A stretch of 64,000 nucleotides of DNA from NCBI GenBank assembly GCA_015680685.1, contig MNCI01033645.1, positions 1 to 64,000 on the forward strand, read 5' to 3'. The position numbers were made by a program, and so were the translations under genes. Origin of the DNA: Gnetum montanum. Its lineage: Eukaryota > Streptophyta > Gnetopsida > Gnetales > Gnetaceae. This document shows, in pieces, positions 10,721 to 21,548 of the stretch. Numbering within the stretch: the stretch's first letter is position 1; every line of letters begins with the position of its first letter. The notes below the pieces were generated by a model. It made no database searches and was not told the DNA's origin. It saw nothing but the letters and a program-made list of their open reading frames with translations.

Positions 10721-11840
10721 TGAAGAAGAAAATCAGCCATCAATACTAGATAATATAAGACATTTACAAGTATTTGAAAATGATGATCAAGTACTAAGAT
10801 TTATGAAAAACAAACAGGAATTTGAGGGTCAAGTGATACCTAAAACATCATCAAATTCCAAAGCTAGTTATATTCCAAAAAGGATGATTAACTTGGAACA
10901 TGAGTTCAAGAAAAATTTACTTACTGGAAAGGATATACAAAACCCAGATAGTCAAGCTTTCAAGATAGTAAATTTTGGATTAGACAAGATGTCAAAGATG
11001 TTGAACGTTACAAAGGGAAGAGATTCAAGTTTCAAGAAAAGCTTGTTAACATGTCTAAGAAAGAATTTGAACAATTTTGCTTGGTATTATGATGATCTTA
11101 AAGCTTTTAGGCAAGATGTGATGACACATAAAATTCCTTTAATAGAAGGTTGTAAAATAGTCAAGAAAAAATAAAGGAAATTCAATCCATCATTTGAACT
11201 AGCTATGGAAATCGAAATCAAGAAGTTGTTACAAGCATAAATCATATATCCAGTATGATATTCAACATGGCTTGCTAACCTTGTTCGAGTGAGAACAAAA
11301 TGGTGATATAAGGCTTTGCGTAGACTTTAGAAATCTGAATGATTCCTCAAAAAAGGATATGTATCCACTTCCAAGAATTGATGAGATGCTGATTAAAGTC
11401 TCAGGTTGTCAAGTATATTCCTTCTTAGATGGTTTCTTAGGTTATAATCAAATCGTGGTAGATAATAATGATAGATACAAAATAACATTTATTACCAAAT
11501 GGGGAACATTTTCTTACCAAAGAATGCCATTTGGATTGTCAAATGCTAGAGCTACTTTCCAAAGAGTAATGGATTTAGCATTTAAGGATTTATTAGGCAA
11601 ATTCATGGTGGTTTATTTGGATGATATTACAATATTCTCAAAAAAAAAGATCATATTAATCATCTCTAGCATGTTTTCGACAGATGTCGTGAGTTTGGTA
11701 TTTCATTAAATCCTAACAAGTGTATCTTCGGGGTTAAATCCGGAAGCTTATTAGGCCATGTGATATGTCAAAAAGGAATTTCCATAGACAATTTCTGAAT
11801 CCAAGCAGTATAGAATATTGAGCATCCTACAAGTAAGAAA
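10721..11840 (+). pseudogene. Reverse transcriptase of element A, first copy
   Basis: After an N-terminal linker (to a stop at 11172), RT motifs appear: a degraded start (RVRTKW..IRLCVDFRNLND near 11290-11340), YPLPRIDEMLIKVSG, YSFLDGFLGYNQI, KWGTFSYQRMPFGLSNARATF, then the polymerase box VVYLDD near 11615. A run of A at 11640-11650 shifts the frame; CREFGISLNPNKCIFGVKSGSLLGHV follows. A TGA at 11796 and a TAG at 11811 are both shared with the second copy (22607, 22622). The YLDD box separates this element from the FMDD Athila-like elements D and B. RT would copy element RNA into cDNA. Confidence 0.85.
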
Positions 11841-12240
11841 TCTCTTAGATCTTTCTTTGGGAAGATAAACTTTGTGAAAAATTTATCCCCGAGTTTACTG
11901 AAATTACCAAACCTTCGATGCATATGCTAAAAAAGGATGTCCAAGTAGAGAAAACACCAAAATTAGAGAGAGCTTTATCAGAAATTAAAAATGCTATACA
12001 AGAGGCTCCATATTTGGTGAAGCCTAGGCTTAAAGAAGATTTTTGGTTATTTTCTTTTCCTTCGAATGATTCTATCATTGCCATTTTATCACAAAAAGAT
12101 GATGAAGGTCAAGATGAACCAATTGGATTTTTTGGGTATCAATTAAAAGATTTAGAATTAAATTATTTAGACTTAGAGAAACAATCTTTCGCAGTCATTA
12201 AAGCACTTTAGCATTTTAAATATTATTTGAAAAGTTCATT
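11841..12240 (+). pseudogene. Degenerate first RNase H (tether) of element A
   Basis: This is in the usual place behind RT: KKSLRSFFGKINFV, then a 97-codon frame 11918-12211 with EAPYLVKP...DEPIGFFGYQLKDLELNYLDLEKQSFAVIKAL. In active gypsy RNase H the segment after the proline-rich start reads (E/V)-T-D-A-S and the helix reads K-E-A-L/E-A-V; here they are FPSND and KQSFAV, so the catalytic Asp and Glu are not where expected. The fold wording is kept and the active site lost, as described for Tat elements where a second RNase H took over. The second copy breaks off before this domain, so the loss cannot be compared between copies. Confidence 0.7.
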
Positions 12241-12619
12241 AGTCCACATTATGCTAATTGAACCTGCAGTCAAGCGATTCTTAGCCCAAAATGAGATTGG
12301 ATTAAAAAAAGGAAAATGGCTTATAAAGTTGCAAAGTTTCATAAATTCAATGGAAATATGCAAAACAATTTAGGGAATGGGATTGGCCAAGTTAATGACT
12401 AGAGAAAGTGAAGTATCTATGCTTGACACCCATGAAGAGAATTGGTATGAAAAAATTCTCAAATTTCTTAATACAAGGAAAATCCCAAATAATTTAACTG
12501 CAAGTCAAAAAAGAGCTTTCTTCAAAAGACCATGAAGATTTGTTGTTAAAGATGGTATATTATATAGAAAATATTTTTGAGGGGTTTTATTGGAATGTGT
12601 TCATAATGACCAAATTAGT

Positions 12620-13675
12620 TTCATTTTGGAACAATTTTAAGATCATCTGAATTTATTTTATGAATCCTCTAAGTCGACTATGCAGCATATACTTTGATAT
12701 AGATATTACTGGCCTTCCATGTATCAAGATATTAGTTCGAAAATTTAAAAATGCTATAAATGTCAAATTCATGGGCCCAAAATTAAAAAGGCTAGAGCCC
12801 CTTTAAAGTGAGTAGTTGCAGATAGACCATTTCAGCAATGGGGTTTGGATTTTACTGGTACAATTACTCCTTCAAGAGATGGACACAAGTTTATTCTCAC
12901 GGCTACTGATTATTTTACTAAATGGTCTGAAGTAAAGGCTTTAAGAGGAAGTTCAGCATCAGATGTGATTAAGTTTCTAGAAGACCGTATTCTAAGTAGA
13001 TTTGGTCTACCCGAAGTGTTAGTGTCAAAAAATGGACCCACCTTCAAATTTCAAGAGTTTATCAAATGGGCATTAGAAAAATTTATTTTCTTATTTTCCT
13101 CATCAAACTATTATCCTCAAGGAAATGGCCTAGCAGAATCCACCAATAAAAAACTTATCGCTTATATCAAGAAATCGATGGATGAGAATCCAGGAAATTG
13201 GATCAATTATCTACAATCCGCATTATGGTCAGATCAAATTAGATTCAAGAGAGCTATTGGGACATCGCCATATAACTAAGTTTTTGGTTTACCACAAAGA
13301 ATTACAAATAAAATTGTAAGCTCAGCTTCTGAATTTGTACAAAGATATAGTGAAAAAACTGATAAAGATAGAAGTTTCATGACTTTGCTTATTAAAAGAG
13401 AAGCTGAAGTAGATAAAGTGAGGGATAATTTATTATAGAATACCTCTCAAGTTAAAAGATGATTTGATAGAAAAGCTCTGAAAAGAACTTTCAAGAGAGG
13501 GGACCTTGTCTTATTATGGAATATGAAGAAACCAAATAAATTTACACTGACATGGATTGGTCCATTTCAAATTACAAAGCAATTTTCAGAGGATACTTAC
13601 AAGTTTTCAACTTTGGATGGCATGGAATTGCAATTTCCATATAATGTTTTACATATAAAACATTATTTTGGATAA
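12620..13675 (+). pseudogene. Integrase of element A
   Basis: A zinc-binding start with two His and a KCYKCQ Cys pair lies at about 12640-12780. The core is the clean 144-codon frame 12845-13279: WGLDFTG (first Asp kept), TDYFTKWSEV, then LVSKNGPTF where the second catalytic Asp of S-D-N-G is Lys, and YYPQGNGLAESTNK (Glu kept). After a stop at 13277 the C-terminal domain continues to about 13675 (KRGDLVLLWN, WIGPFQITK, LHIKHYF), the usual end of Ty3/gypsy pol. With the D-to-K change the enzyme would be inactive. Integrase inserts the cDNA into host DNA in the nucleus. The second copy has lost this region. Confidence 0.85.
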
Positions 13676-13866
13676 TTACATACAACTTGAAGATATCCTT
13701 ACACAAATTAATATATGTATATACTATTAGATATAATATTACTAGGAGTATAGTATTAATTATTATGTTTAATTATGCTATTGGTATATAGTTAGATAAG
13801 TAGATAGTATATTATAATAGTAAATATATTTAGGATAAATTTATTTAAATTAGAAAATAGTTTTCC
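13676..13866 (+). other. AT-rich spacer after integrase
   Basis: Very AT-rich stretch with many TATA/TAAT runs between the end of pol and the CAAGTG repeat cluster. I see no coding signal in it. Confidence 0.5.
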
Positions 13867-14035
13867 TACAAGTGAGGCAAGTGGAAGCCTACAAGTGAAA
13901 CAAGTGGAATTCTACAAGTGTGACAAGTGGAGAAGGTTACTCATCCACCACTTAGTTAGGATTTTGACAACTGGTTAGAATGCACAAAAAGAGGGAAAAT
14001 TGGTTGAAGACTCTTGGNCTCGCTACTATAAAAAG
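13867..14035 (+). promoter_or_regulatory. Internal promoter: six CAAGTG boxes and a TATA box
   Basis: Three tandem ~23-bp units (13867-13931) each hold two CAAGTG boxes; the six start at 13869, 13878, 13892, 13901, 13915 and 13924. About 100 bp on is TATAAAAAG (14027-14035), and an ATG opens a frame at 14108. CAAGTG is the reverse complement of CACTTG, the core of the boxes ahead of the TATA box in both LTRs of this element, at a similar distance. This looks like a second polymerase II promoter inside the element, driving the extra ORF. An N at 14018 lies just upstream of the TATA box. Confidence 0.6.
14018..14018. other. Single ambiguous base (N)
   Basis: One N within the internal promoter of element A. 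No duplicated sequence flanks it, unlike the N at 19192. Confidence 0.95.
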
Positions 14036-14107
14036 AGGATTGGATTGCCTTGGATTTCCTCATATTCCAATTCAAGTTGAGTAGAGAAAGTAAGAGAGAA
14101 AGAGAAG

Positions 14108-14701
14108 ATGGATTTTGGGAGAACAATGAGGAAGCCTTTCATTCCTTATGTGATGAGATTTTTCTTAGAACATGTATTGAAGACTTACTTGAAAGCTAGA
14201 GCATGTGGAGCACCTAAAGAGTGTCCTTTCATGGCTTGGTTGGCTGATGAGTTCTCATTCCTCACTAGAGGTTTAGAGATAGAATCAAATATTTGGGGAC
14301 AATATCAAAATTGCACCCAAGAAGAAGAAAGGGGAGAAGAGCAACCAACCAATGAAGAGTTATGTGAAGAAGCCTTTGTGTCCCAAGAAGAAGAGGAAGG
14401 ACCCAATTGGGAAGAACAGAAGAGTTCATCTGAAAAATAAATTAAGAAGACTGCTAAAGAAAAAGTTCAAGAAGATTAAGTTGAAAGCTCCACCAAGCCA
14501 GAAAATAATAGAACAACCTTCATCACATTAGAAATTTCCTATGAGACAATTAGAGATATGAGGATTCCTACAAGAGTAACCCTCATAGTTCTGTTCCCAT
14601 CTCAAGAATAGTCCACAAAAAAGGGACTTGATAATGTACAGTTTATTGTTGTTTTTTTAGGAATGAGGTTTTTATACCATCAAACCTTATGTTTGATGTG
14701 A
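14108..14701 (+). pseudogene. Extra ORF downstream of pol in element A, own promoter
   Basis: Open from ATG 14108 to a TAA at 14438 (110 codons). The same frame then continues to a TGA at 14699-14701, giving 197 codons broken by only three stops, each of which could be a glutamine codon after one C-to-T change. The first ~60 residues are basic and hydrophobic (IPYVMRFFLEHVLKTYLKARACG, as two short helices); the middle is strongly acidic and glutamate-rich (EEEERGEEQ-type runs), then a basic stretch. There is no signal peptide and no known family. It sits between pol and the polypurine tract, where Tat and Athila elements can carry extra ORFs, and about 80 bp below a TATA box. It was probably a real gene of the element; its role is unknown. 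The second copy is truncated before it. Confidence 0.6.
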
Positions 14702-14804
14702 ATTTTCCTTCAAAAAGATTTCTTTTCAGCTATAAAAATTCAATAAAATTTTTAGTACAGTTCATTTTTAAAATGGGGCTTGCATAAATTTCTTTAAGCC
14801 TTTT
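14702..14804 (+). other. 3' untranslated region before the polypurine tract
   Basis: AT-rich, no frame; ends in TTTT directly before the polypurine tract. Confidence 0.5.
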
Positions 14805-14818
14805 AAAGGGGGCAGAAA
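14805..14818 (+). promoter_or_regulatory. Polypurine tract of element A
   Basis: AAAGGGGGCAGAAA lies immediately before the TG of LTR2, the expected plus-strand primer site. It independently supports the LTR start at 14819. Confidence 0.85.
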
Positions 14819-14986
14819 TGTTGGCACATTTTGGCCATTTCATGGAACAGGATTAGATGATTTAGAGTATTACTGTAAAGAAGGCTTCCATTTTCACGAT
14901 GAGCTGAAAAGACCACCATTTTTTTTCTTATCACAGAAGGCTAAATATTTCCAAAGCCCATTCTAAAATATATTCAATGTGTTCTA

Positions 14987-15460
14987 ATGGAAGCAGTGGC
15001 ATTAGAAATAACTGGTAATGATCAATACTTCCAAGAAATCAGAAGGATAGAAAATGTAGCTTCTCAATGGACTATTCATGCAAGAAAGGTAGTTGATGAT
15101 GATGGAGCATTGGAACTGGATGGTATTTTCAAATTAATATCTAATGGGGAAAGATTACCTATAGATTTCAGTAAGGAACTGGAGGATCTCAAGGTATGCA
15201 ATGTTTTTTACTGCATTTGTAGAAAACCATGTAACAAACAAAGAGCAATGGCAATGAGAGAAGGAATGTTTGCTGAGTTGCGGGTGAGGGTCCTTTTTCT
15301 ACTTGTTGTTATCATTATTGGTGTTGCTGTATCAGTAAGATTCTCAGCTGCTACCTCCATCAAAGCATTAGATGAGAATTTTTTTATTCTGTTTATCCAT
15401 GATCACTTCTGGATGAGGGTGAAATGGGCTTCTCCAATGACTAGGGTGTCACTTTTCTAA
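14987..15460 (+). CDS. Uncharacterised 157-codon frame inside LTR2
   Basis: Same length and start as the frame at 4191 in LTR1, no internal stop. The hydrophobic segment near residues 99-121 is kept (LFLLVVIIIGVAVSV), and of the cysteines in the cluster the C.ICRKPC part is retained. About 26 residues differ between copies. The frame stays open over 5-6% nucleotide divergence, but the changes are mostly amino-acid changing, so conservation of function is not shown. Unknown family. Confidence 0.35.
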   Translation: MEAVALEITGNDQYFQEIRRIENVASQWTIHARKVVDDDGALELDGIFKLISNGERLPIDFSKELEDLKVCNVFYCICRKPCNKQRAMAMREGMFAELRVRVLFLLVVIIIGVAVSVRFSAATSIKALDENFFILFIHDHFWMRVKWASPMTRVSLF

Positions 15461-15974
15461 AAGACATATGTTACTACCTCCCAAACAGCGGGAACTTGAT
15501 ACTTTATGAACATCCTTATTACATCCTATACGAAGAGTCTAACATGGCCCAGAAGGAATTATTATATCTTCGAATTTACAAATCCATAAACCACATGGAT
15601 TTATCCAATGAATTGATCTTACACATCGGTTAGTTGAATCACGCGATGAATTGGTTCCGAAAATTGCAAACTCTCCATGGAGGAAGTCTCGTATGTTATG
15701 ACGTGCGAGCTGCTCGAGGACAGGCTTTCCTATGGTAGTTCCACCACAACTCTCCATTATTGATTGACCTCTTTCTGGTAGAGGTGGGGGCAAGCAGTAG
15801 CTCGAGTGACAATGTGGAAGTAAGAATCTGGCACCTCAAGCTCGATGAAAAATCAAGTTCAGAATTTCAGATCAAGAATAGCAACAGAATTTTGTTTATT
15901 TGCCAAGCGAGGTGGATTGTATTGATGCAGTTCTACATTTGGGCAGCAGGAGCCCTGCACCTACACCATGCACT

Positions 15975-16405
15975 ATTTCAAGTCCATTATGTTGGACCTG
16001 TATGGCGTAATAGATTTGTCCACAGTAACACTGGAATGGGCCATAAGCAAGATTGTTAGAAATGCTTCCACCATGGCCAGGCTCAGACAAGAAATTGGAT
16101 CAGTGATTGTCCAAGTAGGAGGCACTATAGACGAGGGTTGAACAAGAGAAGATAAATTACCTGCACTGTGTCATCAAATAAACTCTGTGTCTACACTGAC
16201 GTATTCCTGGAGAAGTCATGGAATCTATGACCGTGGATGGATTCTACATACCCAGAAAAACTAGAACAATTTTGAATCTTTAGGTAATAAGAAAAGGAGA
16301 TTGCCACATTTGCGTCAAATTCAAAACGAAATTATATTTTAGGTGGATTGTGGCACTGCACAGGGACGAAACATGGCCTAGTTTCTATAATGCTCTTTCT
16401 CTCAG
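15975..16405 (+). pseudogene. Cytochrome P450 fragment in LTR2
   Basis: Counterpart of 5180-5612. LDLYGVIDLSTVTLEWAI then KIVRN and MARLRQEIGSVI give the I and J helices; YLHCVIK.TLCLH is the K-helix region; MESMTVDGFYIPRKTRTI follows; LHRDET.PSF lies near 16350. It shares the frameshift between J and K helices with LTR1, so the fragment was already broken when captured or shortly after. About 60 extra bases between the IPRKTR block and the HRDE block are flanked by TTTAGGT direct repeats here (near 16279 and 16338). Confidence 0.72.
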
Positions 16406-16439
16406 CCTTATCTGGCATCTCAGGCCCAGACTTAGCCTC

Positions 16440-16980
16440 ATGCTCTGATTCCGGTGGCCTCTAATGACCTTTTGGATGTTACTATTGCTAAGCCTCATGT
16501 CGTTGCCCATTTTTCCGGTTATCAGGCTTCTTTTGCAAATTATGACAAACAATTTTCAAGTATTGGGCCATCCAAGAAGCTCCAACTACCTCCTTCTCAG
16601 CCACAATACAACCATGATGTTGATCTAAATTTCAAGTCATTAACAGCGGCTGCAACTTTGAAGATGATGAATTAAAATCTGCTCGTTGAAAAAAAAAGCA
16701 TAAGAATGATCAAAGAGCTACACGAAGCAAACTTGGATGAGGCACTTAACTTGATCAATATTGGCATTTTCTATAACATGAAGCAAGAGTGTATGGTAGA
16801 GTCACGTGTATTCTGTCGGAAGAAAAGGAATTAGTTATGATCAAGCCATGGAAAACGCCGTAGCCTAGGGTTATGCACGGTTAACCAATTTTCTAGCATG
16901 AGCGTGCTCATACGAACAATGGTCGAACTCACCAATGGTGTCTGCATGCTGAACTTGGATTACGATGACCACTACACAAA
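16440..16980 (+). other. Second gene-like fragment in LTR2, unidentified
   Basis: Counterpart of 5620-6180. The cleanest frame is 16454-16675 (73 codons, SNDLLDVTIAKPHVV..., serine/proline/glutamine-rich middle), then a charged frame with LHEANLDEALNLINIG near 16720-16770. No family recognised. Confidence 0.3.
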
Positions 16981-17425
16981 CTACATAACAGCAAGAAATG
17001 CTATTTGTTGATACTATAAACTATATACTATCTACATGATTAAACTATAATTAAATTATATATTATCTACATGACGTGACACTCACTTTGTGTTGAAAAT
17101 GTGAGAGCACAACTTCATTTATGCATTCTATTGTACACACTTACATATATATTTATATATCAACCCATCCATGTATGCATCAACTCCATGGTTAGTATCT
17201 CTATTAATATGATTTAAATAATAATAAAATATGTTATGATTTAAAAAAGAAAAAAAAGGTTATATGAATTGAACACTTGATCATGGAGGTTGCAAGTACA
17301 AGATATTCATCACCTATAAATATTTAAACCTATGGTAAATATAGCCACTAGATACTTGGCTTCATTTTAAATTTCTTATAAATGTTCTAATTTTGTGAAA
17401 ATTGTAGCCTCTCAATTGAAATGGT

Positions 17426-17616
17426 GGTTATAACCACTACCAACGCCACTTGTCAACTACAACTTTTTTATCTCCATGGTGACCACTTGGCAACTGAATG
17501 GGCCACTTGGCAACTCAATGAGACACTTGTCAACTACAGTGTTTTTATCTCTATGGTGGTTATAACCATCCAAAATTTTTGTAACTTACCTAACTACCTA
17601 TGAGACTGTATAAAAG
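17426..17616 (+). promoter_or_regulatory. U3 promoter of LTR2
   Basis: GGTTATAACC palindromes at 17426-17435 and 17558-17567 bracket four CACTTG(G/T)CAACT boxes starting at 17447, 17484, 17504 and 17524; TATAAAAG is at 17609-17616. Here both flanking palindromes are perfect, so LTR2 is the better reference for the ancestral promoter. Confidence 0.65.
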
Positions 17617-18833
17617 GGCTTCAAGGGTAGGAAGGAAAAAAAAAACACACTCGGGGTCTCACTTTGGGTCTTGGAGGAGGATTTGTAAAGAAGACATTGT
17701 GAAAGATTACTTGTAAGATGACTTGTTAAAGATAACATTTCAGCCTCTTTGTCATAGTCCTATGAGTTATGTTTATTTTTTATTTTGTTTAAATTTTTTA
17801 GCTAGTATTTTAGATATTATCATGCTTGGCAAGTAATTTTGGGATTTTTAGATTGCTCTTATTGTTCTTGTTGCATGATAGAAAATTTTTATTAATATTT
17901 TGCAATAGAAGAGCTTGTGTTTGAAAGCCTTAAGAGCATTTTAGTAGTAAATTTTATTATTGTGCAATGTATAAGAACCGCTATTGAGATTGTTGTAAGA
18001 TATCCTTTGCATAGAGTCAAGCCGTTGAACAATTCAATAGTCAAGAGGGTTCAGAAAATCTTTGGTATTTTGATAGGACCAGAATAGCTTCTTTTATCTT
18101 TAAAGTGAATCTCCGTGGTATTTCAATCAAAAATTATCAAGTCTTTTGAAGGTTCTATTGAATGCAATTGTTGGCATCCATTATCTAGCCAAAATAGAGT
18201 CCCGTACATAAGAGTTTACGCAGAAATTTTTTGGGTAGCATAGTAGGATTGTCTTGAAGAAATTGCTTATTTTGAGCCTTGGAAGTTTGAACAATTCGTA
18301 GTTATTGAACTTGGGATAGCTTTATTGCGAAGTGTTTACTCATATTATTTTACCTTGTTTAAACATTTAAGATCTTTACACAAATATGCTTTCTTTCTCT
18401 CTTCTTTCTATTTCCATTGAATCTCGCTCTATTTCTAGTTTTCTTCTGGAACTATCTCTTTCTTTGGGGAAAATTAGAAGTAGATTCGCAGAGTTGTGTT
18501 CAAGTGTTTCTACAAAACTTTATTTGTTACAAGTAGGTATTATAAGGACCGCATAGACTAGGCAATTGAACAGAATAACTCTCAACAACTCACAATACTT
18601 TGCAAAGTTGGCTGAATATCTTTAAGATAAGTCATTTATAGTTTTACACACAATCCAATCATTTCATTTTTCACAATAGCATACCACAATAGCACACACA
18701 CACACTCACATTAACTACTGAGTCTATTTTGAGGTACATGGACTTTGGTGTTGCTAGAGACCAGCAAGCATCTAAATCCTATTCGAGGACAATCATTGGC
18801 AATCACATCCCAAACAATCACCAACAGTTCTTT

Positions 18834-18850
18834 TGGTGGTAGAAAGAGGG
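18834..18850 (+). promoter_or_regulatory. Worn primer binding site behind LTR2
   Basis: TGGTGGTAGAAAGAGGG, three changes from the site at 8044, at the same distance from the LTR end. Confidence 0.6.
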
Positions 18851-18951
18851 CTGAAAATTTTGCCTCTAAGTTCATAAGCTTTATAATTTTAGCACATCAA
18901 AAATTCTTTGCTACTATAAAGGCTTAAGAAATTAAATACTATTTTCAGTTC

Positions 18952-20190
18952 ATGACCAAGAAGATTGATAGTTTGGAAAATTTAAAAGTTTCAAAAGATA
19001 TTCTAGATTCTAAGACTGATTCTTTATCAAAAGAAGAACAAAATAATGTTTTTGAATTGGGAACAAGTAGTGGAGTGAAAACTAGAAGATCACCGATTAT
19101 ATCTGGTTTATCAATTTATAGGAGAAGATCTAGAAAGTCTAAGATTTCAATTATCCAATGGAATAGGATGGAAAATCCTTGGTAAAGAGTTNTTATCCAA
19201 TGGAATAGGATGGAAAATCCTTGGTAAAGAGTTACACCATTAGGATTTCAAAATTACAATGATATTCCTAAGGTAGTTTACAAATATTTTCTTGAGCCTT
19301 TCATTCCTTGAAAAGCTTATTTAGCTGAAGAATATATTCACATGTTTGAGTTAGTTTTAGCTCATGCAAATATTCAACATCAAGATCAAGCTTGTAGGTT
19401 GTTTGTATCAAATTTAAAAGATATGGCTCAGATTTGATATTCGAACTTACCAAGTAATAGTATTACAAGTTGGGATGACATGAAAAATATTTTCTTATCC
19501 TAGTTTGGTAATCAATTAGATCAACAACAACTATACAGTGGGCTAATACAAGCTAAGCAAGGAGTTAAAGAGTCAATTAGATATTTTAACATCAAGTTTC
19601 AATGAATTTGTGGACTCTTTCAAAGATAATATAGACCACCAGAAGAAATTCTTAAAGAAACTTATTTTAAGGTTGTCAACCCCAACATTTCAATTTGGTT
19701 AAGGAGAAATCCAAACTTAACTACACTAAATGACTACTTTAGTGAAGCTATACAGTTAGAAAAATAGTTGAACTTGAATCCTAAAGAAAATATTGCAATT
19801 CAAAAAAGAGAAGAAAGAGTTATGATTCCTATGCAAGATTTTGTTCAATTTAAAGCTTTACGAAGTCCATCTCATGTTAAGATAGGTAAAGAACATGAAA
19901 GAGTAGAATCTGAAAAAGGAAAATTAATGAGAGATATGTCTAACAAAATAGTGAAGCTTGAAAAAGCTTTGGCAAGAGTTAATATCAAGGAAGAAAGGAA
20001 AAATAGAAAGCATAAACATCAAGATACTAAGTTAGCAAAAGATGATGATGAAAGTGACCTAATTATGTCCATCTTTCTTGATATTGAATCTAATAATGAG
20101 TTATCTACTGTTCATTATGCAAGTAAATCTTCTAGCAATGGATCTAGTGATACTTCTTCTCTATCAAGTTTTAAAGAAGACGTCTTCAGA
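18952..20190 (+). pseudogene. gag of element A, second copy
   Basis: It starts with the same residues as the first copy and is open to about 19183. The frame is then broken at 19192 by an N flanked by a 41-bp exact duplication (assembly artefact), and by further TGA/TAG codons. The gag core continues in the text to 19603 (TGA) and 19765 (TAG), both shared with the first copy. A 141-codon frame 19768-20193 covers the lysine-rich C-terminal region. Same gene plan as 8162-9370, no CCHC knuckle. Confidence 0.75.
19151..19233. repeat. 41-bp exact duplication around an N
   Basis: 19151-19191 and 19193-19233 are identical, separated by one N at 19192. The first copy of element A has this sequence once. 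This is the mark of two contig ends joined without merging their overlap. Confidence 0.9.
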
Positions 20191-20193
20191 TGA

Positions 20194-21112
20194 AGAATGT
20201 AATAATAATGAGGAAAATGGATATAGTCTCTGATCAGAAGAAAGATTAACTACTTCTAGACCCCCAACTATTATTACTAAGAAAGAGAAAATTTTTTGAG
20301 CTAAATAGAATAGATAAGAATAAAGGTGAAGATAATCAAGTTGAGCAAAGCACTCCAAATCAGGCTTTTAATAAATGGATAAAGAAACCAAGCTTTATTG
20401 GTAATGGAGAGTATGATTTTATTGAAGACCTTAAACATGTCAAGACCAATATTAGTTTTTATCAGTTGCTTCAAATAGAAGATCAGCAAAGAAAGGCTTT
20501 AGAGTTCATTAAAGGTAAAAGGAGAGTTAGAGAATCAGAGTTAAGTTATGTGTATAATAATGATGAAAAATTAAAGACCTCATTTGATAAGGAAGCTCCT
20601 CCTTTCCTTTTGACAATGAAATTAAAGGATAAATACTTACACAATTCTTTGATTGATTCTGGAGCTACGTCTACTATAATGCCATTGTCTATATGTAAGA
20701 AACTTGGTTTGATTCCTGAAAAATCAAATAAAAAGATTGTTCAAGTAGATAAAAGTAAAGTGAAGATTGTGGGTCAATTACCAAATTTTCTATTGGAAAT
20801 TTCTTCTGAACCCCACGTCAGAAGTAGATTAACTATTCAAGTGGTAGGTATAGTAGATTCGCATAGTCTCTTATTTAGTAAAAGTTAGAGCAAGAATTTC
20901 TCAGGTTACATATCAACAAATTATTTTCACATGTGGTTACCTTGGAAAGTAGAACCAAATCAGATATACATCTATAGTGAACCTTTGATGATTGATAACA
21001 TTACTTCAAATGGAAAAAGTAAAATGGTTGAAAAAGGAGGTGTTGAAAAAACAATTTGTACACTCCAAGAAAATTATAGTTCTAAAAAAGAACAATCAAA
21101 GAATGAGGATAA
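20194..21112 (+). pseudogene. Protease region of element A, second copy
   Basis: LIDSGATSTIMPLSI at about 20650-20690 keeps the catalytic Asp; the domain ends near a TAG at 20887, where the first copy has TGG. The next frame, 20931-21548, starts in the protease C-terminal region and runs straight into RNase H without a break. This is direct evidence that these were one polyprotein. Confidence 0.78.
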
Positions 21113-21548
21113 ATGGGAGTTATACTTTGATGGTTCATGTAATTCAAAAGGTGCAGGAATTGGTATAGTTATATTAAGGAATGATTCACCTGAAATTCTC
21201 AAAGCAATTCATTTATCTTTCCCTTGTACTAACAACAAAGCTGAGTATGAAGCTTTATGTATTGGTATAAGAATAACTCTAGACAAAAGGATCAGAGTAA
21301 TCACTATAAAAGGAGACTCAAGATTAATTTTTGAACAAGTAAAGGATAACTGTGTAGTAAAGAGCTCATTCTTAAGACCTTATAAGAAACTTGCTTGTAA
21401 GATGTTAGATAAGTTTCAACATTGCCGAATAGAGCATATAAACAAAGCAAAGATTCTTATAGCAGATGATTTGGCAAAGGCATCTTTAGCATTGGATATG
21501 CAAATAATAGAAAGTTACAAGGATGTTCTTATTGAAGAAGAACATTAG
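21113..21548 (+). pseudogene. Second RNase H between protease and RT, second copy
   Basis: WELYFDGSCNSKGAG, NNKAEYEALCIGIRI, IKGDSRLIFEQV and IADDLAKA place Asp, Glu, Asp and Asp of the catalytic set, cleaner than in the first copy (NKAEYEAL and ADDLAKA are closer to the family norm). It is in frame with the protease tail, and the order protease-RNase H-RT is the same as at 10301, so the order belongs to the family and is not a local rearrangement. A stop lies at 21546. Confidence 0.78.

Larger units (their letters stand above)
14819..18826 (+). repeat. Element A LTR2 (~4.0 kb, shared by the two internal regions)
   Basis: It begins TGTTGGCACA after the polypurine tract and ends at the CA at 18825-18826, followed by a worn primer site at 18834. 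It therefore acts as 3' LTR of the first internal region and 5' LTR of the second. It keeps the same content as LTR1: 157-codon frame, P450 fragment, second fragment, CACTTG cluster (17447-17535), palindromes (17426, 17558) and TATA box (17609). Confidence 0.87.
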
